A stretch of DNA of 64,000 nt from Haemonchus contortus (GCA_000469685.2 LS997563.1:3173281-3237280), one strand, 5' to 3'. Counted from the stretch's first letter, positions 24,401-34,934 are shown. Translations and numbers: made by a program. Notes: generated from the sequence alone by a model not told the origin.

Positions 24401-26470
24401 AGTTGAATGCGGAAGCCGAAGGGTGGGGGAATGGGGGGGGGGGGGGGGGGGGGGGGGGAGGGGGGAAAAGGGGTGAAGGAAGGAGGTGGGCATTCCGAAG
24501 GGGGATTGCTTATCGTTTATCTCCAGAAGACGTTATCCTACACCTTTAAAGTAAAAATAGAGCAACGAAGAGAAGTCTCTGTCTGCAAATTTTAACGACT
24601 GCAGGATGCACCGAGGAACCCAACAGCGGAAAGGACCGTGAGAGAAACTAGATCGGACAGTAATGCAGACGTGTTTGTGCGTGGGGTGAGTCAGAAACGT
24701 CCCCATGATGGTCCTCGTGTCAGTTATTCATCAAATTTAGGTAATGGATACCTTGAAAATGATGAATGAAGAGAGTTTCACAAAAGAAGCAGCATCGAAG
24801 AGGTATTTTGAGCTACCAGACTACCATGGTCGATGAATATGTATAATGTTGTCGATTACAGAATTGCTCGGTTCTTCAAATATCTCCCAGCTCATACTAA
24901 GCTTACACTTGTGACATTGTTCCCATCTGTAAGACCACTCTGTAAGTTCACATTTCTTTCTTAACTTCCAGGTATCCATCTTTACTTAGGTAAGCGCGAC
25001 TACATATCTCTCAGACAGAATTTCTGTTGGAGGAAGTTCGGCCTGAATTTTCGACAAAGCGCCTCATCTGGGAAGCTTGAAGCCTTCCAGCCACACTCGT
25101 TGATCAGCTCAATTGGGTGGATCCCAGTTGGGGATGACTAATACTCCACAACAAGTGCAACTGAAGCGAGGTGTTGCCCAGCGGAAGAACGACACCTTCA
25201 TAGACTGATAGGAGAATACACAGTAATCCAGTGTAGTTTACATTTATCCGATAACATCAACAGGCAACACTTAGTGAATTGAACAAAAAAATAAATAAAT
25301 AAATAAATAAAAATGCAAGTACGTAGTGGGATGAAAAGGTGAACGGCTAGGCCGGTCTTGAGATATTCAAAATGTTATGGTTCTTCAAGAAAGAAGCACT
25401 GAATGGACTTAAGAGCGTACTGAAGGTACCTTCGGTAAATTCTTTCAAATAATTTAAGTTTTGAATAAATAAGCCAAGATGATAAATAAATAAGCAAGTA
25501 GACAAAGCGATAGTAATTAATTAAATAAATAAACAAAGCTCCTCTCAAATTATCAGGCACCAATAGTTCGTGTTACTCGAAGATTGCATTGTTGAGAAAG
25601 ACCCCCTGCATTGTCCACTTATGGACACATAGTACAATTCACTGTTCGATTGATTGATATTGATCGAAGGCACTCACTTTTGTTGCTTTTTTCAGATTCT
25701 GCCGCCAAAGGTGCTGAGAACAACTCGAAAACTTCACTTGATCGTATTTCAGAAGAGTTGTTCGGGAGAAGAGTGGATAAGCTCAATGATCAGGTCATTA
25801 GTTGTTGTTCAACTTCTTTCATCCTTCTTACTAACTCTTCTTTCTTTTTGTCCTTCAAAAATCTTTTTATGCATAAATATCGAACGTAAAAGCAACAACA
25901 ATTTCTTTTATTGCTTAAAATTCCAGAATGATCAGAAAAAGAGCCAATAGTTTATCATCAGTTGATTCTTCAGGTTACAAGAGAAAACCATGAAGAACTA
26001 GTGGCAAGAGCTCAGAAAGATGCTGGACAGGATACGTACGCAACACTATTCGTGCACACAGTAAGTCCAAATCCTGGCTGCTTTCATAGTCCGGACCGAG
26101 CGAGCGCACGAGCCGGCCGGGGGGCTACTCGTCCGCGTCCGGTATCGACCAGGATTCACTTGGGAACAAGGGGCAAGCGCCGCCCGATCGTTCTCGCGCT
26201 CGCTGGCGAATCGCGGACAATGAAAGCAGCCCGTCCGTTCCTTCGTTCCGCTCCCAATGCTCGCTAATTTTCAGTTATTCGATACCTTATGTAAGGTGAA
26301 TAAAGGAGAATTCACACAGGATGCAGCTTTTGAAAGGTAATTGATACAGCTGTTTTACTATCTACGTTCACTACCGTCCCTCCTTTACAGAATCAGGGAA
26401 CACTTTCAAGAAATGCCACCTCAGACGCAGCGCATGTTCTCGGAAAAGTTTTCGTCTCTCGAACCATTCC
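18711..26470 (+). CDS. Modular gene with four A-B-C-D exon repeats, family not recognised (partial)
   Basis: Sixteen exons form four consecutive modules of about 106-125 residues. Phases repeat exactly: A starts with 2 nt of a split codon and ends on a codon boundary; B is phase 0-0; C starts at 0 and ends with 2 extra nt; D completes that codon and ends with 1 nt, which A completes. Lengths are A 95/104/143/98, B 81/81/81/87, C 62 in all four, D 80 in all four. All acceptors are AG and all donors GT. Conserved cores: A has a SEE(M/L/I)FG motif followed by a charged KL or KI; B is acidic and ends in a hydrophobic patch; C resembles FDTLCKVNKGEFTQDAA; D resembles RIREHFQEMPPQTQRMF. No signal peptide, membrane segment or catalytic motif is visible. 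The N and C termini are not determined. Confidence 0.7.
22084..22666 (+). CDS. Module 2 of the A-B-C-D gene
   Basis: Exons: A2 22084-22187 (core ICEEMFGEEVEKLK), B2 22336-22416, C2 22470-22531, D2 22587-22666 (IREYFEGLPSPSEG). This is the most compact module, with introns of 53-148 nt, and all four exons are fully open. It gives the clearest view of the module's structure. Confidence 0.68.
22988..23059. repeat. 34-bp-arm hairpin between modules 2 and 3
   Basis: Arms 22988-23021 and 23026-23059 are reverse complements with one mismatch and a 4-nt loop (CTAC). The arm begins CTTTTATGGGGTAAG. It lies in the intron between D2 and A3. Confidence 0.85.
23947..24941 (+). CDS. Module 3 of the A-B-C-D gene
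   Basis: Exons: A3 23947-24089 (core LSEEMFGESQEKI, with a ~15-residue N-terminal extension relative to the other A exons), B3 24605-24685, C3 24741-24802, D3 24862-24941 (IARFFKYLPAHTK). The A3-B3 intron contains a degenerate SINE and a long G-run. In D3 the residue after the conserved Arg-Ile differs from the IRE seen in modules 2 and 4. Confidence 0.65.
24180..24420 (+). repeat. Degenerate tRNA-derived SINE in the A3-B3 intron
   Basis: Family landmarks are a CCAAGTGGCGCAGTACCACACGC head, ACTCGTCTGGGAGGACGA in the middle and TACATACGCACTC toward the end. The B box is eroded. Confidence 0.5.
24427..24480. repeat. Long G-run
   Basis: A stretch of guanines with a few interruptions by A. It is a slippage-prone homopolymer within the A3-B3 intron, and its length in the assembly may be unreliable. 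Confidence 0.9.
25696..26470 (+). CDS. Module 4 of the A-B-C-D gene
   Basis: Exons: A4 25696-25793 (core ISEELFGRRVDKLN), B4 25974-26060, C4 26275-26336 (LFDTLCKVNKGEFT), D4 26391-26470 (IREHFQEMPPQTQRMF). D4 ends at a GTGAGC donor in the same position as the donors of D1-D3. The B4-C4 intron has been enlarged by a small GC-rich TIR element at 26076-26231. Exons further downstream are not secure: an AG at 28090 would lead to a short frame ending TAG at 28118-28120. Confidence 0.65.
26076..26231. mobile_element. GC-rich TIR element (GGCTGCTTTCATAGTCC family), copy 1
   Basis: It starts GGCTGCTTTCATAGTCC and ends with an imperfect inverse (GGACAATGAAAGCAGCC). The interior matches copies 2, 4 and 5 in reverse orientation (CGTCC..GGTATCGA..CAAGCGCCGCC). 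It is non-coding and MITE-like, and lies inside the B4-C4 intron. Confidence 0.75.
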
Positions 26471-26896
26471 GTGAGCTCTACGTTCAACTTGTTTCAGAAC
26501 TAACTGTCTTAGAGGACCAAGTTGATGTGTTCCTGCCAATAAGACTTTTTTGAAAAGGGTTTCATGAAGTGCATTCTGACATGCTTGCTTTTCTTCAAAG
26601 GTTACTCCAGAACCTTGAAATAACAGTTGTGTAGCTTCAAAGAGGACAGTTTCAATGTAGTGTGGAGCAGTCCCTGGATCAAAACCCGATGGGATCTTTT
26701 CCCGGGTCAACCGAGTCTGCCGGTAAACTGGTAGCAAAATTATCTGGGGGACTACTTCGGTTAGGCACTGGCTACTATTGAGCATCTGTTGCTTTATCAA
26801 GAAATGAACACATACTAAAGCTTCATACTTCTGGGTTTTTGTGTAGGTGGCACCCACCACTCAATTTCCCCTTTGTGCTTATCCCACTGTTTCTCT

Positions 26897-27010
26897 GGCT
26901 GCTTTCATAGTCCGCCGGCCAGCCCGCTAGTGCGCCCCGTCCGGGGCGGCGCTTGCCATTGGTTTACAACTAGATCTTGATCAATACCGCAGGACGAGTA
27001 AAGGAACAAA
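26897..27010. mobile_element. GGCTGCTTTCATAGTCC family, copy 2 (one end lost)
   Basis: The left terminus is intact. The shared core (GGGGCGGCGCTTG, then GATACCGCAGGACGAGTA) is present. The right inverted repeat is not found. Confidence 0.6.
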
Positions 27011-27299
27011 CCTGCGACTAGTCACGCGCTTAACAAAAAGACAGGCATATAGGGTTTCCTTGTTCGAGAGCCCGGGGAGCATGGCCAATATTTGCTAGAG
27101 TGCGTAGGGGGCTCTGGAGCTTTACCCAACAGCAGCCCGAAGCATTTCCAACAGCGGCCTGGCGCAACGAATCAGAATGACCGCATCTTATCGATACCTA
27201 AGAAGCACTTGGTGATTTAATATTGGCAGTACTACTTTATAGTGGTGCAGATAAAAATTTGAAGAACGAGCTCCTCCTTCGCCATAATGCTGCACACAC

Positions 27300-27588
27300 G
27301 CACGGAGGTAACGGGACTTCTCCCCGATTGCGGTATTCTTCCTTGCGGCATGCGGCAAATGTCACTGCAATTACCGTACACACCCCGCCTCCCCTGCAAT
27401 CGATATTTTTTGTTGGTTGCCTCTCTTTTTTACTGCTTTTGAACGTTTTTTTTATCTTTCTTTTTCTTGTTTTTATGTTGATTGGACTTGCTTGATTAGA
27501 ATAACTCTTCCCCTACTAGCGTCGATCAAGAACGCATTGGAATTGAAAAGAGCGGCCAGCCAATTCAAATAATTAAAATCCTGCGACA
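27300..27588 (+). repeat. Interspersed repeat 'GGTAACGGRACTTCTCCCC', copy 1
   Basis: Co-linear with 62514-62790: GGTAACGGGACTTCTCCCC, then GCGGCATGCGGCAAATGTC, a T-rich middle, and GAGCGGCCAGCCAATTCAAA. A third, larger copy lies inverted at about 39905-41027. It is non-coding. Confidence 0.7.
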
Positions 27589-27823
27589 GGCTGCTTTCAT
27601 AGTCCACGACCAGTCGCGCGACAGGTAGCGTACACATCTCGTGAGCGACTGGTCGCTTGACTGATCGCGCGATCTGCTTGGGACCGTCCTCGGCTTCACC
27701 CATAACTAGCGCAGCCTCCTCGACCGATCGAGCGACCGGTGGCGCGATCAGTCAAGCGACCAATCGCTCATGAGGTGGGTCCGCGACTGGTCGCTCGCAA
27801 AATCATGGACTATGAAAGATGCC
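27589..27823. mobile_element. GGCTGCTTTCATAGTCC family, copy 3 (different interior)
   Basis: The terminal repeats match the family, but the interior is a GC-rich inverted repeat of GCGACCAGTCGC-type segments, so the element is strongly foldback. It abuts the preceding repeat directly. Confidence 0.65.
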
Positions 27824-28761
27824 ACACGCAGCGGGTGCGGCGTGCGCGACGCCGTCTTCGGGGAGAAGATTCCGGATCCACACGCACGGTCCACGTATTT
27901 CTCTGTTGTTGGCTAACTTGGGCGGTGGCCTACTTTGAGACTACATTGCATCAAACTCAAATTACCTTTTTGAAATTATTCGGGCTTTTATACAGCTCTG
28001 AATCAAGCTTCTAATCAGGTATTAATAAAGGTCATAGAAGAATAAGTGGGCTTTTGGTGGCTCGCAAATTAGTCCTCTTTCATTTCAGGCTGTGAGGAAG
28101 GCAATTCGAAGAAACCATAGCCAATGAACTTCTCTAACAGCCCCATATGTGGCTCTAACAACAGATCCTTCTAATATTCAAACATATGTAAAATTGTCCT
28201 TGATGGATCTGCTGCAAACGTATTTACTAATGAAAATATGAGTAAAGAAAGAAACAGCTTCATTGTCTTATGGAACAGTGTACGACGAGGAAACTACCTT
28301 CATGATAGGGAATCATAGCTTGACAATAGTACAATGCATGTGGATGATGCTGCGGTGTCCATTCTGGAGCTGGATTCAGTGACAAATACTTCTTCCAACT
28401 GAATTCTTCACTTCTAGCGCCGGAACAATTTCACAAAAACATCAGGACAACATAGTAAAATAGATTGCTCTCGGTAGCATCTACGGTCGGCCTGAGAATA
28501 CGGAACACTGTCGTGGAAAGCGAGCCAATTAGTGCTTTTTCCGATTGTACACATTCCTCTTTTTTCGAACAAACCTAAGCAGAAAAACCTGAACTTAAGC
28601 CGGTTCAAAATAAAATGAGAGTCGTACGTATTTTTCCCTTCGATGATTCGCGACGCGCGATATCTTGTGAGCTCTGCGAAGAAAGACTTCTCAATATATT
28701 ATTGTCGTCTGAAGGCGCTTTACTCCTGACAAGGGAGTAAAATAGCAAAAATTACTAATAA

Positions 28762-28908
28762 GGCTGCTTTCACAATCCGCAGCGCGACGGGCGGCGCTTG
28801 GCCCTTGTTTACAACTGAATCTTGTTCGATACCGCAGGCCTAGAAGTCCCCAGGGCGGCGCGCGCGCTCGCTCCCTCGCGGGCCGGCCGGCGGACTGTGA
28901 AAGCAACC
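28762..28908. mobile_element. GGCTGCTTTCATAGTCC family, copy 4, with TAA duplication
   Basis: Bounded by GGCTGCTTTCACAATCC and GGACTGTGAAAGCAACC, and flanked on both sides by TAA (28759-28761 and 28909-28911). The 3-bp duplication fits a PIF/Harbinger-like origin. Confidence 0.75.
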
Positions 28909-29455
28909 TAAGGACCCGCTCTTAGCTAACGTCGGGCCCTAGCCGCGCGAGTGACACCCACGCGGCGCGTGCTACTACAGAATCCAAAACCATTTTACTT
29001 CCGATTACTCCGACAATCTTTGTACTGGATTTCGACGTACACCGGAGTGCTGAAGGGCGAGGGAATCAACATCAATTTGTTGCATTCTGTACTAGATATA
29101 TGAAAGGCCGAACAACCCCTGAACACCGATCTACTGCATACATGACCCATCCTCCTCCTGTTGAAAGATCGATGAAGAACATAAGGAAAGGCCAAAACGG
29201 AAACCAAAAATATCCAGTATTAGCCCTAACTTCTCAACAGCCGATAGTGATAGTAGATTGTTCTTATTCATCAGCACATCATGTATCTCATCATCGACCT
29301 ATTCATTACGTCTAAGCGTGGAGTTAAATCAAGCCTCCCAAATCATGTGCAATATTGTTCTGAACTTTCAAGTATGTCCACCCAACTATAACGTTCCCAG
29401 AGTGGGGTACTGTTCGAGTAAGACCCAAATCGACGCTCATGTTGGATATTCCCTG

Positions 29456-32246
29456 AATAGGGACTCTAAATGTGGGATCGCTCACTGGGAAGTCCCGAGA
29501 AGTCGCTGATCTCATGAAGCGCAGGAACATCCAGGTCCTATGCCTTCAAGAGACCCGCTGGAAGGGAGCAAAGGCCAGAGAAATTGGAGAGGGTGTCAAA
29601 CTCTTCTACAACGGAGAAGACACCAAACGAAATGGTGTGGCTGTAGCAGTGGCAGACTCCCTGAAAGACTCTGTCTCCGCCGTCAACAGGGTCAGCAGTC
29701 GAATCATATCGGTGAGGATAGACACGAAGGAGGGGAACTGGACAATAATATCAGTGTACGCACCTCAAGCCGGCTGCCCCATCTACGAAAAAGATGAGTT
29801 CTATCTGAGACTTGACGAGACCATCCGATCAGTTCCGGAAGGGGACTATCTTACCATAGCAGGTGATCTGAATGGGCACGTCGGCAGTGAAAGGAGGGGA
29901 CTGGAAAGGGTGCATGGAGGTAAAGGTGTAGGACTCAGAAACGATGAGGGAGAAAGGGTCCTTGCCCTGGCTATAGCTCACGACTTGGCAGTCTGCAGCA
30001 CCTTCTTCGCGAAAAGGAAGTCCCAGAAGGTAACCTACAGCAGTGGAGGGAAAGAAACGGAAATAGATCATGTGCTAGTAAGAAGATCGTCCCTCAAAAC
30101 TGTAAAAGACATCAAGGTACTGCCCGGAGAAGACTTGGCACCACAGCACAGACCTCTACTAGCAGACATAGCCATCGATCTTCCCAAGAAATCGAGGACA
30201 AGAACGGAACGGAGGATCCGGTGGTGGAAGTTGCACCAGTCCGAAAGAGAACACCTCAAAGAAAAGATACTGGAAGCTGGACTTCCAAATCCCGAAGGGC
30301 CGATCCAGCAGACTTGGAGCAACGCTGTGGAGGTCATCCTGCGATGTGCAAAGGAAACGCTGGGGGAAACTCGATGTGGTTTCCGAGGGGACAAGGAAGT
30401 ATGGTTCTGGAATGATGAAGTCCAACGAGTTGTGAGGCAGAAGAAATCGGCTTACAAGCGCTGGCGAAAGACACGAGCTCCAGAAGACCTAGCTGCCTAC
30501 AGAACTTCCAAGAGGCTCGCCAAGGCTGCTGTCGCGAAGGCGAAGAACACGGAAATGGACGCCTTGTATGAGAAACTCGACGGTCGAGAAGGAGAGAAAT
30601 TCGTCTTCCGCCTGGCGAAAGCGCGTCACCGCGCCACTTGGGACATCGGGGTAGTGAAGTCCGTCAGGAACAGCGAGGGTGCCATACTGAGGAAGCCTGG
30701 CGAGGTCAGGCGTAGGTGGGAGGAATACTTCGACGGACTCCTCAACGAAGAATTCGCCCGCCAGAACAGCTCCCAATTAGAGGCAACGGCTGGCCCAATC
30801 AATCTCTGGACGGAGAATGAGGTGCGTAGAGCAATGGGAAAGATGAAGGTTGGGAAGGCAACTGGCCCGGATGGAGTACCGATCGAGGCATGGAAAGCGC
30901 TTGGAGAGTACGGGGTAAAGTGGCTCACCCGATTCCTGAACACTGTCACCGCTGAAGGAAGAATCCCAGACGCATGGAGGAAAAGTACCATCGTCCCAAC
31001 CTTCAAGCAGAAGGGGGACGCGATGGAGTGTTCCAACTACCGGGGATTGAGAGAATTGGTCCCAATCTCACAGAAGCAGTTCGGCTTCATGCCTGAAAGG
31101 TCTACAACGGACGCCATCTTCATAGCTAGACAAGTTATGGAGAAGTATCGAGAAAAGCGTAGACCCTGCTACATAGCCTTCCTCGATCTGGAGAAGGCTT
31201 TCGACCGTCTCCCGCGACAAGTCCTCTGGAGAGCGCTCCGAAAACGAAAGGTTCCAGAACACCTGATCTCTCTGGTGAAGGACATGTACGATGGCTCCAC
31301 CACAACAATACGCACCCCACACGGCCAAACCGGAGCAATAGATGTCACGGTTGGAGTACACCAGGGATCAGCTCTAAGCCCGTTCCTCTTCCTGCTCACG
31401 ATGGACGTCATCACAGAAGAACTCATGGATGGACTACTGAAGACCATCCTCTACGCTGATGACATCGCTCTGATAGCGGAGAGCAAGGATGAACTCCAGG
31501 ATAAACTCCAGAACTGGCAAAGGGTATTGGCGGAGAGTGGACTCCGGCTGAACGTGAAGAAGACCAAGTTTCTCAGCTCCGAGGAGGGCACGGAGTCAAT
31601 CGTCGACGGTCGCGGGGAAGCCGTCGAAAAGGTCCAGGACTTCCGCTATCTGGGGAGTGATCTAGCCGCTGATGGTAGCGTGGACCAAGCCGTGAAATCC
31701 CGAATAAATGCGGCATGGATGAAGTGGAGGGAGTCCACCGGTATCCTCTGCGACCGTCGGTGCTCCAGGACCCTGAAAGGAAAGGTGTATCGGGCAGTGG
31801 TAAGGCCCACGATGCTCTACGGCAGCGAGTGTTGGCCCGTGAGTAAATTCCACGAAGGACAACTCCACTCCGCTGAAATGAGAATGCTCAGATGGGCCTG
31901 CGGCTGGACGCGGCTGGATCGGGTCAGAAATGAAGACGTCAGGACGGCTATGCAAACAGCTCCAATTCAACTGAAGATGAGAGAGCAGCGCCTGCGATGG
32001 TTCGGGCATGTGCTAAGAAGACCACAGAGCCATCCGATAAGGGAAGCAATGGAATTCGAGGCTCAAGGTAAGCGAACACGAGGAGCCCCAAAGAAGAGAT
32101 GGCGGGACGTGATCAAGAAGGACCTCGCCGAAACCAAGGTGACGGCAGAAGATGCCGTAGATAGAATGAAATGGAGACGGCTGACAAGAACAGCGGACCC
32201 TGCGACGGCGCGGGATTAACGCTAGGGAGAAGAAGAAGAAGAAGAA
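29456..32246 (+). mobile_element. 5'-truncated RTE-clade non-LTR retrotransposon with 15-bp target duplication
   Basis: GTTGGATATTCCCTG occurs immediately before (29441-29455) and after (32247-32261) the element, defining it precisely at 2791 bp. It ends in a GAA-rich tail, as many RTE elements do, and begins within the endonuclease domain, so the 5' end was lost on insertion. The perfect duplication and long open frame suggest a fairly recent insertion. Confidence 0.92.
29472..32219 (+). CDS. RTE endonuclease-reverse transcriptase, N-terminally truncated
   Basis: A 915-codon open frame containing an AP-type endonuclease followed by a reverse transcriptase, which nick target DNA and copy the element RNA at the nick. 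Visible motifs: QETRWKG, GDLNGHVG and EIDHVLV in the endonuclease; KATGPDGVP, AFLDLEKAFDRL, HQGSALSPFLF and YADDIALIA in the polymerase; and the C-terminal RWFGHVLRR and TRGAPKKRW blocks. The frame begins at a GTG inside the motif NVGSLTG; the family's usual upstream codons are absent. After CSNYRG the expected helix of roughly 20 residues is missing and the frame resumes at RELVPISQKQFGFMP, so an in-frame deletion removes part of the fingers. The copy is probably non-functional although open. Confidence 0.9.
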   Translation: MGSLTGKSREVADLMKRRNIQVLCLQETRWKGAKAREIGEGVKLFYNGEDTKRNGVAVAVADSLKDSVSAVNRVSSRIISVRIDTKEGNWTIISVYAPQAGCPIYEKDEFYLRLDETIRSVPEGDYLTIAGDLNGHVGSERRGLERVHGGKGVGLRNDEGERVLALAIAHDLAVCSTFFAKRKSQKVTYSSGGKETEIDHVLVRRSSLKTVKDIKVLPGEDLAPQHRPLLADIAIDLPKKSRTRTERRIRWWKLHQSEREHLKEKILEAGLPNPEGPIQQTWSNAVEVILRCAKETLGETRCGFRGDKEVWFWNDEVQRVVRQKKSAYKRWRKTRAPEDLAAYRTSKRLAKAAVAKAKNTEMDALYEKLDGREGEKFVFRLAKARHRATWDIGVVKSVRNSEGAILRKPGEVRRRWEEYFDGLLNEEFARQNSSQLEATAGPINLWTENEVRRAMGKMKVGKATGPDGVPIEAWKALGEYGVKWLTRFLNTVTAEGRIPDAWRKSTIVPTFKQKGDAMECSNYRGLRELVPISQKQFGFMPERSTTDAIFIARQVMEKYREKRRPCYIAFLDLEKAFDRLPRQVLWRALRKRKVPEHLISLVKDMYDGSTTTIRTPHGQTGAIDVTVGVHQGSALSPFLFLLTMDVITEELMDGLLKTILYADDIALIAESKDELQDKLQNWQRVLAESGLRLNVKKTKFLSSEEGTESIVDGRGEAVEKVQDFRYLGSDLAADGSVDQAVKSRINAAWMKWRESTGILCDRRCSRTLKGKVYRAVVRPTMLYGSECWPVSKFHEGQLHSAEMRMLRWACGWTRLDRVRNEDVRTAMQTAPIQLKMREQRLRWFGHVLRRPQSHPIREAMEFEAQGKRTRGAPKKRWRDVIKKDLAETKVTAEDAVDRMKWRRLTRTADPATARD

Positions 32247-32466
32247 GTTGGATATTCCCTGCTCTAGAACGACCCTCGCATTTCGCTTACGAAAGGGTGC
32301 TCTCGATCAAAGTGGCCGGAACGGTGTAACACTTGTCTCTGGATTGACCAACCTGCAGAAATTTTGCAAGAATACAGACTTGGCGACTTTAGAGGTCCCA
32401 TGGATCCCCTACAAAATTGTCAAGGCCATGGATATCAAAACATACATATATGGCTTTAAAGAAGTA

Positions 32467-34572
32467 TTAGGTTGTAAGGAGAGTTCTGGCCGTTCCCACG
32501 CACGCGCCATATGAATTCAAATTTTGGCGGTTGTTCATTCAGACTTATCGAAATATTAGGTTGGAAGGAAAGTCCTGCGACACAATGAAGGTCTTCTTCA
32601 AATCATTTCTGAAATTTTCCAGACCAATCAATTTTCGGAAATATATTTACCAAAGAGGTCAACAACCTCCTATTATCCCTTGAGTATATCACAGATGCCT
32701 TTTATCCAGGAGTGAGGGAGCTGTGACTCAAAGAAGTAATTGACTGCCGTTTTCAAATCACATTAAGTTACCAATTTTTTTTCCACAGCGGGATGCTCAA
32801 GAAGGAGGAGCGCATGGTAGATAAAAGGGGCAACACTTGGGGCGTACGACTGATGAACAACCTGGAACCGATTGGAATCGTAAAACTTTTGGCGCGTGTT
32901 TAAAGCGAAATTTCGACGTGCGTTGACTCTCTGTATTGACCTGATTTACGGTTTTCATCGTCCTTCTCTAACCCCGCTGGCCAAATTTCGGGGTTGATAG
33001 GGGTAACCGATAGCTGTGTCCATCTAGTCAGCGTCTAGCAACTCATAGTGGACGGATCCCTTCAACCTCCATTGAATGAAGGGACGATGCTTGCGTTACT
33101 TTGAAGACTGGTATCTCCTCCAGTGAAGCGATCCAACCGATTATTGACCGTTGATCGGAGAGCAGTGCCAGCACTGAAGAAGTTGCTGATAATTTGAGCT
33201 GCTACACCCGCGTTTTTCCCTTGGCGTGCTTAGAAGAAGGTGATGGTACGAATCGTGTGTTGTTCATTTATTGACCGTAATGCTGCGAAAGCCCACACGC
33301 GTGCCCTTATTTACTCATGTGTTGATTACCTGAGGAATGTCCTACAAGTTTATCACTCTTGCTACCGTGTTCACGCTGTTGATACAATTTGTTGACGCTT
33401 CAAATTTTTTGTCGCAGGACTTTCCTTCCAACCCAATAATATGTTCCTTATATAAGTCATTAGTTGCGCTTTCTGTCGTGGCGCTTTCCCCAAAGTCTGC
33501 AAGGTTTTGGAGATTTCAGCAGACCTTTTTCGGCAGAATGGATAGGACTGCTTTTTGAACAGTTTTACTTCATGAGTTCAAACTTCGTCCAAGTGCGAAG
33601 GATGCAGCCACAAACATCAACGTCGTATGGGAAGAAGGCACTGCATCAGAGCGAACGGTTCGTCGCTGGTTTCAGAAGTTTAGAAGTGGAGACGGGTCAC
33701 TGAAAGACGAAGAACGAGTTGGTCGACCATCGTTAGTTGATCACGATGTTTTGCTAAGAGCAGTCGAAGAAGATCGACGTCAACCTTTGAGAGAGATTGA
33801 GAAGAAGATGGCTGTCTCCCACACAGTCGTCGCTGCCCACCTCAAGCTGCTTGAAATGGTGAAGAGTTTGACAAGAGGGTGCCACACGATTTCACGGAGC
33901 AGCAACAACTGAATCGCTCAGAGGTTTCAAAGTAACGTGTGATGAGATGACGTGTGTATAATAACAGGAAGCGTTCTGCTTAGTGGGTGGGTGTGGATGA
34001 GCCTCCAAAAAATTTCCAAAACCAAACTCGTCATGAAGACAATAATCACAGTTTGGTAGTCCAACCGTGGATTAATCCACTACGCGTTTCTCCCTCCAAG
34101 TCAAACTATCACCGTACAGTCATATTGTGATCAAATTCACAAGAAGTACACGAAACTGGGGCAAATGCAGCCAGCACTAGTCAGTCGCCACGGTCTACTG
34201 CTCTTACGCGACAATGCGCAAACGCATGTGTCACGAATTGTCTTCCACAAGTTGAACGAGCTGCGAATCAAAGCTCTCCTTCATCCACCCTATTCACCAG
34301 ACCTTTCACCAACTGACTACCATTTACTCAAACATCCGGGCAGCTTCTTAAAGGAACGAGTATTCAAAAATCAAGGCGCCGCGGAAGCTGCCTTTCTCGA
34401 GTTTTTGGAATCCAGATTTCCGGAAGAGTTTAATAGACAGACTTGTATCACGTTGGCAAACATGTGTAGAATCGAATGCGGCTTACTATGAGTAAAAATA
34501 ATCACTTTGAGATGAGTTATAACTTTTTGAGAAATAGCTTACGAAACGGCCAGAACTTTCCTTACAACCTAA
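32467..34572 (+). mobile_element. Mariner transposon, decayed, with enlarged left part
   Basis: The left end TTAGGTTGTAAGGAGAGTTC and the right end (its complement, CTTTCCTTACAACCTAA) are flanked by TA (32465-32466 and 34573-34574). The span is 2106 bp, against about 1.3 kb for a normal mariner. A second mariner-like terminus, TTAGGTTGGAAGGAAAGTCC, lies inside at about 32553, and roughly 0.9 kb of unrelated sequence separates it from the transposase start. Confidence 0.75.
33536..34491 (+). pseudogene. Mariner transposase pseudogene
   Basis: Mariner transposases cut and paste DNA at TA sites. The start MDRTAF is followed at once by a frame break. The helix-turn-helix region then reads ERTVRRWFQKFRSGDGSL and GRPSLVDHDVLLRAV. 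After further breaks near 33900 the catalytic half resumes in the frame at 34165-34491 with LLLRDNAQTHVS, HPPYSPDLSPTDYHL and FLKERVF. Several frameshifts and stops make it inactive. Confidence 0.85.
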
Positions 34573-34694
34573 TAGTAAGAATGAAGTTGTACGAGGTTAT
34601 GACGATGGAAATGGCATGGAGGGGTATATATCCGGTATACATGTATCTGGCTGCAATCGAGGACACGCTCATCGATAGTCGGAAAAGCAACCAG

Positions 34695-34735
34695 GAAAGT
34701 CTCGATCTCTAACAAGAATGATTCCCGAATCTCAG
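34695..34735 (+). CDS. Candidate bridging exon, low support
   Basis: It lies between an AACCAG acceptor and a CTCAG/GTGAGT donor. It takes 2 nt of a split codon and ends on a codon boundary, so it would join D4 of the modular gene (ending with 1 nt) to the exon at 34935. The acceptor lacks a pyrimidine tract, and another AG at about 34679 also gives an open frame. The only strong element is the donor. Confidence 0.25.
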
Positions 34736-34934
34736 GTGAGTTTATCGACCATGGATCATTCGACAAACAAAGAGACGGTAGGGATACTATTCCATTTCTA
34801 CCTTACTATTACACATGAGAAGGTTGTCCCTTTCACACCTGGGATTGTATGGATGGTATTGCATAAGTATTCTAGAGGTATGTCCTAAGTATGTGCAGAT
34901 GTTGGTCCGTCGTGACCTTTGCGTTGTCGTTTAG

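Larger units (their letters stand above)
26471..29440. other. Repeat-rich stretch between module 4 and the RTE element
   Basis: It contains copies 2-4 of the GGCTGC TIR family and one copy of the GGTAACGGRACTTCTCCCC repeat. No gene is established. Candidate acceptors at about 28018 and 28090 might belong to the 3' end of the modular gene but give only a few codons. Confidence 0.4.
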
